In this document: in pieces, positions 22,409 through 33,649 of the stretch
Layout of the letters: each line of letters starts with the position of its first letter
Numbering within the stretch: position 1 is the first letter of the stretch
Source: Delphinapterus leucas
Taxonomy: Eukaryota; Chordata; Mammalia; Artiodactyla; Monodontidae
NCBI RefSeq assembly: GCF_002288925.2
Contig: NW_022098050.1
Span: 4,727,882 to 4,791,881, forward strand
Length of the DNA stretch: 64,000 nt
Direction: 5' to 3'
The notes under the pieces: generated by a model
What the model was told of the DNA's origin: nothing
The model's database searches: none
The model's input: only the letters and a program-made list of their open reading frames with translations
Position numbers and translations under genes: made by a program

Positions 22409-22622
22409 GGGCTTCCCTGGTGGCGCAGGGGTTGAGAGTCCGCTTTGCCGATGCAGGGGACGCGGGTTCGTGCCCCGGTCCGGGAAGATCCCACATGCCG
22501 CGGAGTGGCTGGGCCCGTGAGCCATGGCCGCTAGCCTGCGCGTCTGGAGCCTGTGCTCCGTAAGGGGAGAGGCCACAACAGTGAGAGGCCCGCGTACCGC
22601 AAAAAAAAAGAAAAAAAAAAAA
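22409..22622 (+). mobile_element. CHR-type SINE
   Basis: Forward copy from GGCTTCCCTGGTGGCGCAGG to an A-rich tail with one G. The 8-bp GTTCAAAA lies on both sides (22400-22407 and 22623-22630). One CGTAAGGGGAGAGG variant departs from the other copies. Confidence 0.95.
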
Positions 22623-22954
22623 GTTCAAAAAATCCTAGGTTGCTATGTACATGTATGTGTATGGAAATGCATTTCTTTAAAATCTTAGAGAAAAAAGCAT
22701 CCAAGATAACAGTGGTGATCTCTGGGAAAGGGCCTTGGATTGGGGGCCACCAGGAATAACAAAGGGGACTCTGGCTCTATCCATACAGCTTGAATAATTT
22801 ACAATGGAAACGGACTCTTGTGTTAGTTAGGTAACTAAAAATAGAAAGAAAAAAATGAGAAAGAGAGGGAAAGTGGGAGAGAAGGAAGAAAGAAAGATAC
22901 AAAGGTTTCCAGTTGGTATTAGAATAAAAAGCACAATTCTTAACCTGGCCCATG

Positions 22955-23560
22955 TGGTAGATAGGATTATTGTGTGCAGTTTTTCCCTCTACCTGAGGTA
23001 GAATTACACACCCATGCCCTTTGCCACCTGACTGTGTGTAAAGGGCGTGGGTGTGTAATTCTACCTGGCCTGCAATGAAGGAAGTTCTGAACCCTAAGGT
23101 ACAGGTTGGATTTAATATGAGCAAAACCATGGCCATGGGAAGCTCCAATAACTCTGGTGGACGAGATCCAGGGTGTCTCCTTGTCCACTGACTTAGACCT
23201 TATGACTGGCTTTGACCAGTGGAGTGTGGACAGAAGTCACAGTATATCAGTTCCAAACCTTGGCCTTAAAAAGCATTGTTTCCAGTTATCCCCTTGAGTT
23301 TACCCTCAGCCATGAGAAGAGCCCGCTCCACATAGCTGCTTCTCCTCTATTCTTGGCCCCAGAATGAGAGGAACGTGGAGCTGTCCTGAACCCAACCCAA
23401 AGCCAGGACCTGCCGAGCCACAGCTAAGCCCCGCTGAACTACAGGCAATCAAAAGACGTATGAGCGGGAAATAAATGCTTGATGTTGTAAGCCACGGAGA
23501 TTTGGGGGGCCATTTGTTATGCAGCTTTCATGCAGCAGAAAGCTGACTACTACAGTCTAT
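22955..23560 (+). mobile_element. MLT1-like MaLR LTR, internally rearranged
   Basis: The left part (GTGGTAGATAGGATTATTGT, TTTTTCCCTCTACCTGAGGT) and the right part (GACTGGCTTTGACCAGTGGA, GGAAATAAATGCTTGATGTT, GTAAGCCACGGAGATTTGG) match an MLT1-type LTR with its polyadenylation signal. Between them lie a 25-bp inverted copy and a stretch of about 80 bp shared with 24075-24169. Confidence 0.6.
22997..23065. repeat. 25-bp inverted repeat with 19-nt loop
   Basis: Left arm 22997-23021 starts GGTAGAATTACACACCC. Right arm 23041-23065 is its reverse complement with a single mismatch. The loop is 23022-23040. Confidence 0.92.
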
Positions 23561-24169
23561 AAGACTCTGAGAATTCTGGCTCTTGACGATCCTTCCAGCC
23601 CCATTTCCCTTTATACTGACCTTTTGTTTACCAAATTCTAGCCCCACTGACCTTTTTTAGTGCCTCAAAGGTTTATAGTCTTCTCATGAGATACTCATTC
23701 TATCTGGACTACTTTCTACCCTTCTTCTAGCTAATTCCTAGTCATACTTCATGTTGAGAGGATCTCATCTGAACATCCAGTGTCTCCCACTTAAATCAGC
23801 TTCTACCTTGTTTGGCTTTCTGATAACACCTTGTCAATTGCTCATAGTCCTTAACTCGATTGATAATTTTACATCTCTGTGATTATTTTATTTCCGTTTC
23901 CTCCCCCACTGTCCTGTGAGCTTCATGAGGGCAGGGATCATGCTTATTTTCATCAATATATCCCCACGGGTAACGAGCAAGGTGCCTGGGACACAGTGCT
24001 TTATTGAATAAACATGGCTGTTTCCAATCCTGCTGCAGGAATCAAAGGAGGGCCTCCTTCCCAGTGGGGATGGGCTGCAATGAAGGAAGTGGGATTTAAT
24101 CTGAACCCTAAGGTACAGGTTGGATTTAATATGAGCAAAACTATGGCCATGGGAAGCTCCAATGACTCT
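23071..24169 (+). repeat. Pair of near-identical ~80-bp direct repeats 1 kb apart
   Basis: Positions 23071-23155 and 24075-24169 share TGCAATGAAGGAAGT, then a block of about 70 bp from TCTGAACCCTAAGGTACAGG to AGCTCCAATRACTCT with only two differences. The second copy has 9 extra bases (GGGATTTAA). An L2 lies between them. Confidence 0.92.
23590..24020 (+). mobile_element. L2 LINE 3' end
   Basis: CTGTGAGCTTCATGAGGGCA, GGGATCATGCTTATTTTCAT, GGTGCCTGGGACACAGTGCT and TTATTGAATAAACATG give the L2 3' terminus. The upstream pyrimidine-rich part fits L2 as well. Confidence 0.7.
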
Positions 24170-24179
24170 AGGGTGCAGT

Positions 24180-26865
24180 GAAGGGTGCAGCAGTTGGGCT
24201 AGGTCGAGGGGGTTCATACCGAGACAGGGAGGTTTAGGGCCCTTCCCTACCCAGTTGCGGAGCTCCAACTTTATGCAGCGGCCAATGGGGAGCGGTGGAT
24301 GGGCTTTGAGCAAAGACAAGGAGTGATAAAGAGTCAATAGAAGTCTCTTCTGGACGATGACAGCAGGGAGGCCAGTAGACTGGTATGAGGTGAGGAGGGC
24401 ATGAAGGGTGAGAGAAGGGATATCACTAAGCAAAGACAGTCATGGCCTGGGGGTCAGCATAGAGCAGCTCTCCCACCAAAGGAGCTCAATAAATATTTGG
24501 TGATGATAACCTCTGGATATGGTGGGATAAGTCCATGTCTCTGTCTTGAATGACTGGGGGAAATGGTGTGACTATGATGTGGGGAAGACAGGAGAATGGG
24601 CTATTTTGATGGAGAAGAGAGTAAGTATTTTGATGCGATCACAGGTTGTCCAGACGTAATTTGGGGATCAGTACCAGAAATGGAGGGGAACAGCTAGAAA
24701 AAAATGCCCTAGTTCGGGTTTCCCCAGAAGCAGACTCTAAGACAGGATTTGTGTGCTGGTGGTTTATAGGCAGACGATTTCTGAAAACACTGAGAGGGGA
24801 ATAGAGATGTGAAATGGGGAAGGAAGGAACCAACTAAGGGCAAGTTTTCGGGCAAGTTAGCACTGCAGGCAATTGAAGCTCCGTGCTGCAGGGGACCCCT
24901 GGGGGTCAGTATCGAGCACGCGCCTCAGAGCGCTCCCACCTGAGGGTAGAGAGCGGGACTGATTCCTATCAGGCCTTGCTTGTGGGCTGTTCTAGGGACC
25001 AAGTATTCCTTGGCACTTCCGGGTCCTGTGCACACAGGCAGAGAGCGCTCAGGTAGCCGAAGAAAGCCCTCAAGCAAGGAGATATGGGTTCTGATGATCG
25101 GAAGTGGGTAGCCATGCATGGAAATGGAATGGAAATTGTACGTTTTTAGTGCCAGGGGCACCTCTAGATACTTGCAGGTATTATCAGTTCCATCCTCCCA
25201 AGAACCTTTTGAAACATGAGGAAACAGAGTCCCAGAGTAGTAACTTAACAGCTATAAGCGGTGGCTCACTGAGACTCACTTTGGCAGAGAGATCAGCCAA
25301 GAAGACATGGGACCACGGTGTTTGCAGGGCGTTGGCAGGACTCAGAACCTTCCAGCCCCAAGAGCCCCCAGTAGCCAGAGGAAATGAAGGCAGACATAAA
25401 GAACTCTCGCGAGAACCACAGTAATGGCAGCCGTGTTTAACTTCCTGGGTAATAATGTGTCACGAAAGACAAAGTTAGTAAAGACAGTGGAAACCCTACT
25501 CTTATAAGTCAGTAGGACTGAGTGATTGTCGCTCTAAGATTCTGAAGGAAATGAAGTATTTAAATGGCACTGATGTAAACAGAGATGAGAAACTTATTCA
25601 ACAGTGCACCCTAGTAAGTTCACTTTGGAGGGTCCATCTAGGGGCTGTCCCACTAGGTGCCAGCCTGCAGAGTTTATATCGTTCCTGGGAAGACAAGGGA
25701 AATGTCGAAGGGCCAGGTATTGCCAACAGAACACTGGGCTTTCTCAGCCACATCAAGGACAAAAATAAAGGAAATTAATTTATTGATGCCGTGCGAAGGC
25801 AAAGAATTGGTTTTGAAGAATTGGAGCAAATGGCTGAGAAAATATGAACCAGAAACCCTAGAAAGCTCAGTTAATGCTAAACAAATGATTAATCATTAAC
25901 AATGGTTGGAAAACAGGCTTGTGCGGGCAGATGAAAGGGAATGGGGTTGAGAAGGCCCCGGAAAGAGGAGATGCTCAACCGCCTTTAAGTGTGTGAGAGG
26001 TGACTAGTTCTTTTCTTGTAATCTGGTGATGATCACTGAGGCAGTGTGGGAGGTAGGGCTGGGTAAAAGAGGGAAAGGCAATTCCACCAGAATCAAAATA
26101 CAGGTGACCTATGCTACGTCTAACTTGAGCGAATCTCTCAGGATGTCTAGCTCGTGATCACTTTGCTATCTGACATCAGTTGGCCTATAGTCTTGTCAAA
26201 ATGGCCCTTTCCATGTCCTGAGAGTGGGCCTCACCACACCTTCCCCTTCTGCTGGCTCCCATGAAAAACACAGGGCTGCCAGGAAGTTCTTCCCTCCCCA
26301 CGGTCCCTCTGACCAGCACGATCATGGAGGACCCAGAACAAGACCTAGATGGCCTCATGCATCACTGTCCCTCCCGCACAGTGCCCAGAGCATAGTCAGA
26401 CACTAGAGGGCTGAGTGAATGACACAGGCACATCCTCAACCCAACCAGAATGACCACTTCCAGCAGTTTCCTCAAAAGCAGGTAGATTACTGAAGGCACC
26501 ATGGCCTCTCCTTAGGTGGAAAGGGTCAAAGGTGAAATACCTGCCCCCCGGGCCGGAAGGACATGGGACAAATGACCTCTTAAGGAAAAGGGTAGTCTTC
26601 TCAGTCACAAGAAGCAACAGCAGCCGCGAACCGGGACCAGCGTTTGCTGACACGGGCCTCTGGTGGGTGCTGTGGCTGTCCTAGCTCCGGTGGCTGACAT
26701 AGCAGCTGTGGCTTTCATGGCTGTCGGGGCGATCTCAGCTCCCTGAGGAAGGGCTGTTTAGGAAGATCCCAACCAGACTGCCCTTGTCTTGGGCCCCGGG
26801 TGATTTATGTCCACATCCACATTCACACACTCACTCATCCTGTCCACAGGCTGAATCTGGGCTGA
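24180..26865. other. Mostly unrecognised gene-free sequence
   Basis: At 24705-24830 a phrase (GGGTTTCCCCAGAAGCAGAC...GGTGGTTTATAGGCAGACG) resembles the repeat at 51620-51990. At 25150-25265 there is a diverged reverse MIR (CATGAGGAAACAGAGTCCCA). The rest shows no repeat, exon or RNA gene that I can recognise. Frames of 60-106 codons are probably chance. Confidence 0.45.
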
Positions 26866-26869
26866 GGCC

Positions 26870-27010
26870 CATAAAATAGGCAACAGCTATTGGCAAATTC
26901 ATTAATTAGGATTCTGTTTGTACTTTTATTGTGAAGGAAAATCATTTGTCAGCTGAAAGTCAGACCCAGTGCCTGATGAGAGCTGTTATTCTAAGGAGGT
27001 ATCGACTGGC
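26870..27010. promoter_or_regulatory. Candidate conserved non-coding element
   Basis: GGCAAATTCATTAATTAGGA (homeodomain core), CTTTTATTGTGAAGG and CATTTGTCAGCTGAAAGTC lie in repeat-free DNA. Called on motif content only. Confidence 0.3.
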
Positions 27011-27239
27011 CACTCTACGTGACGTTCCCTCGCTCTCCCATCCCCGCCGTCCCACCCACCCCCCAACCTTGGTCGGAGGGAGAAAGCCTCCTGCCCCTCT
27101 GCTTGATTCAGGGCCAGGGCGGCAGACCCTGCAAGTTGCCTTCCCCAGGGACCTACCCCCTTTTCCCCACCCACCTAGCCCAGGTTTTTTTCAGGGAAAG
27201 GGCCGTCAATAGGCGTCAAGGGCGACTGGCCCCCTCCCA

Positions 27240-27700
27240 ACTCTAGAGGGTGAAGCTTGATAATAAGTTAAAGCCGGTTGTGGCAATTGCATTTCCTGTC
27301 CCAGTGACACAACTCCCACCAGTGGGTGTGAGAGGAAGTCTGCTAGGACTCTTTTGGAAGAAGGGACATTCTCTCGTCAAGCCTCTGGACTTGTGTTAGA
27401 ATGTGACACTTGGAACCAGTGAAGTCCTCTTGTGAACACCAGGAGGCGACGCAGAGGACCAACAGCAGAAAGGTGGGAGGGACCTGGGTCTTCGATGCCA
27501 TCAATGAGCAGTGAATTAACCAACCCCCCAAATGTCCCGCCTCTGGCCTTCTGGGTCACAGGAGATGATAATCTCCCTCTTGTCTCTGCCATTCTGAGTG
27601 AGCTTTTTGTAATTAGAACTGAATTGAATATAGCTGCAAACATCTTGCTCCATTGTATTATAACCAACTCAAACTCAAACTCCCTCCAGAAACACGCCCG
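27240..27700. other. Unique sequence, possibly conserved
   Basis: Contains GTGGCAATTGCATTTCC (27280-27296), GGAGATGATAATCTCC (a 16-bp palindrome-like stretch at 27561-27576) and TTTTGTAATTAGAACTG. No gene or repeat is recognised. Weak regulatory candidate only. Confidence 0.25.
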
Positions 27701-27954
27701 TTCCAATAGATGGTAATGGCCCTGCTCTAGATATTATATGCGGTTGGCCAACTTCAGACTCCCCCTAGGCTCCAGGAGCCTTTGCTTTGTTGGGAAAGAA
27801 CCAAAGGCTTCCCTGTGAACCACATTCCCAACTGCCATCTTGCTATCATTGGCGGAAACCACCCTCCCCACCAAAAAATCAGGACACTTTAGGCCAGGGT
27901 TTACAAAGACGATACACACACATACACACACACTCACCCCATATGTGGGTGCCT

Positions 27955-28390
27955 TTGATGTGGATTGGCTTGTGTCCCTCCCAAAATTCATATATTGAAG
28001 TCCTAATCCCCAGTACCTCATAATGAGACTGCATTTGGAAATAGTCATTGTAAATGTAATTAGTTAACATGAGGTCATACTGGAGCGGGGTGGACCCTAA
28101 TCCAATATGACTGGTGTCCCAGTAAAAAGGGGAAATTTGGACACAAACAAGTACACAGGGAAAATGCCACGTGAAGGTTGGGCTTATGCTGCCACAAGCC
28201 AAGGAACTACCAGAACCTGAGAGAGACCTGAAACAGATCCTTCCCTAGCGCCTTCAGAGGGGATGTGGCCTTGCCGACACCTTGATCTCGGACTCCTAGC
28301 CTCCAGAACTGTGAGACGACACATTTCTGTTGTTTAAGCCCCCCAGTGTGTCGTGATTTGTTACAACAGCCTGAGGAAATTAGACCAGTC
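27955..28390 (+). mobile_element. MaLR-type LTR (ERVL-MaLR), older copy
   Basis: AAATTCATATATTGAAGTCC, TAATCCAATATGACTGGTGT, TCCTAGCCTCCAGAACTGTG and TTTCTGTTGTTTAAGCC follow the order seen in MST/MLT-type LTRs. Similar LTRs are at 30783, 39425 and 61545. Confidence 0.75.
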
Positions 28391-28739
28391 TCTTAGATGA
28401 ATGTCAGGGTTGGGGTGGTATCCAGAGGCAGAGTTCACCTGTTGAGGACCATGAGGCCAAGGCCATACCTTTCAGACAGAGCCCAGGTCTCCTCTAAATT
28501 GCTAAGTGCCTCCTAGTGTCCTCAGACACCAGGCTAGCCGGGCAGGCCAGCTAGGCAGCCGTCCAGAACACCAGTCTGTTACAGGGTCCAAAATATCCCT
28601 GGAATAAATAGAAATACCTAGGCCTGTTGACGTAAGTTTCCACAAGTTCCTACCAAAGTAAACAGCAGCCTTATATGGAAAATTTAAAAACACCCCTAGC
28701 CGGCGCTGACCCCTCTCTTTGGGTGTTTTTGTAATACAC

Positions 28740-29045
28740 ACATATAGCTGCGATCACTGAAATTCTGAAACCAAGTAAAGCATGGCATAACTTTCTTACT
28801 TACCACAAACAATAATTCATTTTATCACGTAATTTGTAAACGCTTCAATATGCTTCCGCCACCAAATTGTCTGCCTTGAGAAATTGCCAAAGAAAACTGA
28901 TGCGAGTCAAAGAAATACAAAAAGTGTAAGAGATTTTTGCCATATTTTTAGACCATTAATTTCTTCTACAGCCAGGGGAGGTAAATTAGTGAGTAAATCT
29001 GTCTGCATAAAATGTTTTAATTAATAAGTTTGGCAGAGCCTGCTT
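28740..29045. promoter_or_regulatory. Candidate conserved AT-rich regulatory block
   Basis: Unique sequence dense in developmental-factor-like cores: CACAAACAATAATTCATTTT, ATCACGTAATTTGTAAACGC (forkhead-like GTAAAC), GACCATTAATTTCTTC, GTAAATTAGTGAG and TGTTTTAATTAATAAGT. No repeat signature and no open frame. This is the strongest enhancer-like candidate by appearance, but conservation is not tested. Confidence 0.38.
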
Positions 29046-29089
29046 CTCAGCCCACAGTATCTTTTCTCCGTGCTAAGAATATCAGCTGG

Positions 29090-29395
29090 GCACACAGCCA
29101 CCCCGAATAGACTCTATTTCCCAGCTCAACAGCGAGGAGTGACCACGTGGATAAGTTCTGGCCAATGAGATACGATCAGGAATATCACGTGACAGCTCTG
29201 GGAACACTGCTGTTTCTTCTTGATCCTTTCAGATCCGAATGCAGCTGCAGCAATCATCTTGGACCACGAGGTGACCTGAGCACTGGAGGCCATGCATGGC
29301 AGAGCAGCAAGATAGAGAAGTGTGGGTTCCTAAGGACATCATAAGGCAGAACTTCCATACCAGGCGTGGACCACTAGTGAGAGAGGAAGACACCT
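29090..29395. mobile_element. Interspersed repeat, family not named
   Basis: GGATAAGTTCTGGCCAATGA, ATCATCTTGGACCACGAGGT and AGAGCAGCAAGATAGAGAAG form an order seen in a common mammalian repeat that I cannot name with certainty. Confidence 0.5.
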
Positions 29396-29679
29396 CTACC
29401 TCACTTTACATCTCTCTGGGCCTCGTAGCCCACGCTGTTCTGATAGGAAATCCATTTCTTCCCAGTGCGAAGGGGCACAACATTCTTCCCCCATGCAGAG
29501 TGCTGTTGAGTCTTGGTGTGGCCTTGATCAGAGAGAGCATGCTCTCTCTCGGACTGGCTTCCATGAAGGCACTGCTGGGCGGTAGGTGGTATGATGGTGA
29601 CCCTGTGAAGAGAGACTGGGCATTGGGAAGGGCAAGATCCCAAGTCTTGTGTGAATGGGAAGGAAGCTGTCAACCACTG

Positions 29680-30200
29680 TGGTGGTTTTCCAGCATGGCT
29701 GCAAATTCTTTAACCTTCCTCCCATCGAGAGGTAGAGCCCAGTCCCTTCTCCTTGAATGTGGGCCAACTTTAGTGATGGCTTCTAACAGATATAATCTGG
29801 TGGAAGTGACACTGCGTGACTTCCAAGGCTGAGTTGTAAAAGGTGTAATGGCTTCCACATGGCTCTCTCTTGGGGCACTGGCCCTTGGAACCCAGCCGCC
29901 ATGTTGTGAGGAAGCCAAGAGCCACTTGGAGAGGCCATATATCTGCATTCTGATCGACAATCCGATTGATGTCTCAGCCTGCAACCAGCATTGACACCAA
30001 ACATATGAGTGAGCGAGCCTTCAGATAATCCAACCCCCAGCTTCAAGCCACCCCAGCTGATACCAAGTGGAGCAGAGATGAGCTGTCCCTGCTGAGACCT
30101 TCCCAAATTGTATATTCATGAGCAAAATTAATGTCATTATTTCAAGCCACTACGTTTTGGGAGGCTTTGTTATATAGCAAGAGATCATTGCAGCAGACCC
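29680..30200 (+). mobile_element. MLT1-type MaLR LTR
   Basis: GCAAATTCTTTAACCTTCC, AGCAGAGATGAGCTGTCCCT, TGAGCAAAATTAATGTCATT and CAAGCCACTACGTTTTGGG fit MLT1 LTR order up to TTATATAGCAAGAGATC. Confidence 0.75.
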
Positions 30201-30780
30201 CTGCTCTGCCCCACAAGCCTGCATGCCAGCATATGTGAGTCCCCTGCAACCACAGAGGTTTCTGGAAAGTTCCAATTTTATTTTAGTAGGCTCCTGAGAA
30301 AAAAAGCCGGGGTCCTGTGCCACACCTGGGCTAGAGGGCTAAAGGGAGCACAGCTTGGTGGTGTCAAGTGTCCAAAGTGAGAGAGATCAGGGTAGAGGGA
30401 GCCAGCAGCCCCTCCCTGCCTGGCAGCTCTAATCTAAGAACGCATGCTTCTATGTGCACAGAAGTGCACTTACACATACAGAGACATGGGAGAAGATGAA
30501 CCTCAGGCAGGAATCCCAGCCCTGGGGCCCACATGCAGCACTCCTCACCCCTCATCTTGCCACTCGAAGCTTCTCCTTCTAGGGCCAGCTGAGAGGGCCT
30601 GGGTTTCATTTCATTAAGGTCAGCTGCATTACCTAGGTGGACCCTGACATTTCTGGGAGGATTTCTCAAAATTAATCCCTGAGCCCTAACAGCATTAAGA
30701 GAGGGATGAGATACCTCCTGAGACACCTATCTGGTGGGAAAATCTCCACAACTGTCTGCTGAGAGTCAAAGGTCCCTCCC
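30200..30780. other. Gene-free sequence, nothing recognised
   Basis: No repeat, exon or RNA gene seen. The 120-codon minus frame (30364-30726) shows no domain. Confidence 0.4.
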
Positions 30781-30782
30781 CA

Positions 30783-31172
30783 CTATGGACTGAGTTTTGT
30801 CTCCCTGCCCCCCCAAATTCATATACTGAAGCTCTAACCCCCGTGTGACTATAGTTGGAACTAGGGCCTTCAGAGAGGTAATTAAGGTTAAATGAGGTCA
30901 TGAGGCTGGGGCCCTAATCCAATAGGATTAGTGTCCTTATACGAAGAGATGCCAGAGAGCTTGCTCTTTCTGCGTGTGCACAAAGGAAAGGCCATGTGAA
31001 GACACAGCATTCTTGGTGGCCATCTACAAGTCAAGGAGTAAGGCCTCAGGAGAAACCAACCCTACTTGATTTGGGATTTCCAGCCTTCAGAACTATGAGA
31101 AAATAAATGTCTGTTGGTGAAGCCACCCAGTCTGTGGCATTTTGTTATGGCAGCCCAAGCTGACTAAGACAC
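30783..31172 (+). mobile_element. MaLR-type LTR
   Basis: AAATTCATATACTGAAGCTC, TAATCCAATAGGATTAGTGT, CCATGTGAAGACACAGC, GAAAATAAATGTCTGTTGG and CCACCCAGTCTGTGGCATTT give the standard order and a polyadenylation signal. Confidence 0.8.
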
Positions 31173-31985
31173 TCTCTGAGAGAAGCAAAGAGGGAAGGAG
31201 TGTGAGAGAGACGCTATCCAAGGTCCCTGTAGCTTGGCTGTTGGTGGCACAGGGAAGGGCTTTGTCCTGGCACATCTTCGGCAGCACAGTCCAATGCAGG
31301 GATCCCCGGCAGGCAGCATGAATGGGGGGATGTTTGCTGGGAAAGCTCCATCCTTACATCTCCCCTCTGAAATTGCCCCTTGTGTTAAGTATTACTCTCT
31401 CTTCACAGTCTTGTGGTCAGACACAAACTCTCCCAGAGGGGTGCCACGCCCTCCCTGTGTGCATGTTTATCTGCCAGGCGGCAGGAGCTAGGGGTGGCTG
31501 GGTGAACCCTCTGGCCAGAACACAGGGGAGATGACATCTGAAGACAACTGCCTGACTTCCCTGAAGCTGGTAACCTGGCAGCCTCTCCTCCGCTCAGAAC
31601 GAGCCAACCCACCTCTGTTCTAGGGGTCCGGCTGGCCTGGCCATTCCTGCTGCTCTGTAAGCCTTCCCCCTAGGCTGCCTTTGTGCTTTAAATGTAAGTG
31701 TATTTATGACTGATTCCCCAGCCTTTACCCCCCACTCTCAACACTTTACAGGGAAGGAAGGGAGGAAGGGTGGATCTGTACTACAGGGCTGAAAGATCCC
31801 TCCATCCCCCTACCCCATCTCATTATGCCTTCTCGTTGTTTCCTCTAGTTCTCCCTTAAGGGCACCGTGCAGGGACCCCTAAGCCACGGGACTGCCATCT
31901 GCCCTATTTGCGCACGAGCCCAGCAGAGCTGCACTGCGGCCAACATAGATGATCTGGCAGAACTCCAAGACTTCCGGGTTAAGAC
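31172..31985. other. Gene-free sequence, nothing recognised
   Basis: No repeat or exon recognised. Contains GGGAAGGAAGGGAGGAAGGG at 31751-31770. Confidence 0.4.
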
Positions 31986-32640
31986 CCCAGCTTGCAATCG
32001 TTACTAAGCAATCCTTCATCAGGAGTTCATTCAGCAAATTCTCAATCAATATTCCTCCCACAGCCGTGGGCCAGGCCCTGTGCTAGGTGCACGGGCAAGG
32101 TACACGGGGTCCCTGCTTTCTTCTTATGGGGGAGACAGATGGCAAACAGATGAGAAAGTGGCAGGTGGTAGTAAATCCTATGCTAAGAACCCAAACCAGG
32201 TGCTGTGGTAGAGCGACTGGGAGCTCCTTTAGGTGGGTGGGCAGGTAAGGCCTCCCTCAGGGGATCTGTAAGCCGAGATCTGAAAGACACAAAGAAGCCA
32301 GGCATGAAGAATATATATATTTTTTAACCCTTAAAAAAAAAGAAGGAGAAGCCAGGCATGTAATGACTGGATGGAAGAGCATTCCAGGAAGAGGGAACCG
32401 CTAGTACGAAGACCCTGAGGTGGAAACGAGCTTGATGTGTTCTAGCAAGAGCAGGAAGGCCAGTGTGCCTGCAATTCCCAGAAAGGTGATAGGAGATGAT
32501 AGCACAGATCTCAACAGGGGCCAAGACCTAGGGCTGGGGACACCAAGGTAAAGAATTGGGATTTCAACTGAGGTTCGAGGAGGGAGGTGATGTAATCAGA
32601 TTTCTAGTTTTTAAAAGGTTGCTCTGCCCATAAGATACTT
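31985..32640 (+). mobile_element. Ancient mammalian-wide repeat, family not named
   Basis: Order of phrases: GCCAGGCCCTGTGCTAGGTG, GAGACAGATGGCAAACAGAT, GGCAGGTAAGGCCTCCCTCA, AGAGCATTCCAGGAAGAGGG, AAGACCCTGAGGTGGAAACG and GCAGGAAGGCCAGTGTG. This order recurs in mammalian genomes. It is interrupted by a 40-bp A/T-rich insert at 32307-32346 flanked by a 14-bp direct repeat (AGAAGCCAGGCATG). Confidence 0.6.
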
Positions 32641-33229
32641 ATTAATTATAAAGGGAAAACTAGTAACAAAGTGGAGAAACCTGGCAGACAGCACCTTACC
32701 AAATGATCAAAGTGAACATCGCCAGTCAGGGATCAAATGGACATCACGTGAAAGACACACGTCACCTCAGTGGGGTTCCTGCCAAACATGCAGAACCTGA
32801 ATCTAGTCAGGAAACATCAGAACCAAACTAAGGGACCATCTACAAAGTCACCAGTCTGTGCTCTTCAGAAGCATTCATGTCTCGAAAGACAAAGACAGAC
32901 TAAGGGACCGTACCAGATTAAAGGAGATTAAAGAGACATGACAACTGAATACAATGAATGATTCTAGATCGGCTCCTGGGCAAGAAAAAAATTTTATTTC
33001 TTTTGTTATAAAGAACAGGAGTGGGACAACTAATGAGATTTGAATAAGATCTGTCAATCAAGAAATAGTATTATATCAGTGCTCATCTCCTCATTTTGAT
33101 AAATGATACTGTGGTCTTTTAAGAGAATGTCCTTGCTCTGTTTTTGCTTTTTTTATGGAATACACCCTGAAATATACAGAGGCAAAGGAGCATCACGCCT
33201 GTAAATTAATCTTAAAAGTTTCAGAGGAA

Positions 33230-33437
33230 GGCTTCCCTGGTGGCACAGTGGTTGAGAGTCCGCTTGCCGATGCAGGGGACGCGGGTTCGTGCCCCGGTCC
33301 GGGAGGATCCCACATGCCGCAGAGCAGCTGGGCCCGTGAGCCACGGCCGCTGACCCTGCGCGTCCGGAGCCTGTGCTCCGCAACGGGAGAGGCCGCGACA
33401 GTGAGAGGCCCGCGTACCGCAAAAAAAAAAAAAAAAA
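33230..33437 (+). mobile_element. CHR-type SINE
   Basis: Forward copy with a 17-A tail. The target-site duplication is GTTTCAGAGGAA (33218-33229) against GTTTCAGGGGAA (33438-33449), with one mismatch. Confidence 0.96.
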
Positions 33438-33455
33438 GTTTCAGGGGAAAAAAGT

Positions 33456-33499
<44 letters not shown>
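33456..33499. repeat. TG dinucleotide microsatellite
   Basis: About 20 TG units, nearly uninterrupted, shortly after the SINE tail and within the LINE 3' end. Confidence 0.95.
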
Positions 33500-33501
<2 letters not shown>

Positions 33502-33649
33502 TGAGAGCAAGAGCTCGAAAATTGGTAGATTCAGGGAATCTAGGTGAAGGGGAGGCAGAAACTTTTGGCGCTATTTTTGCAACTTTTCAAATCTGAAATT
33601 ATTTCAAAATCGAAAGTTTATAAAATAAAAATTTAAAAGTTCACTCTGG

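Larger units (their letters stand above)
32640..33649 (+). mobile_element. LINE (L1-like) 3' end, carrying a SINE
   Basis: AAAGACAAAGACAGACTAAG, AAAGAGACATGACAACTGAA, GAGAATGTCCTTGCTCTG, ACACCCTGAAATATACAGAG and AATCTGAAATTATTTCAAAA resemble a widespread old LINE 3' UTR. A CHR SINE sits at 33230-33437 and another abuts its end at 33650. No open frame survives. Confidence 0.6.

Noticed and set aside
27900..27935. CA-rich tract as a notable repeat
   Set aside because: Short and interrupted (ACACACATACACACACACTC); unremarkable.
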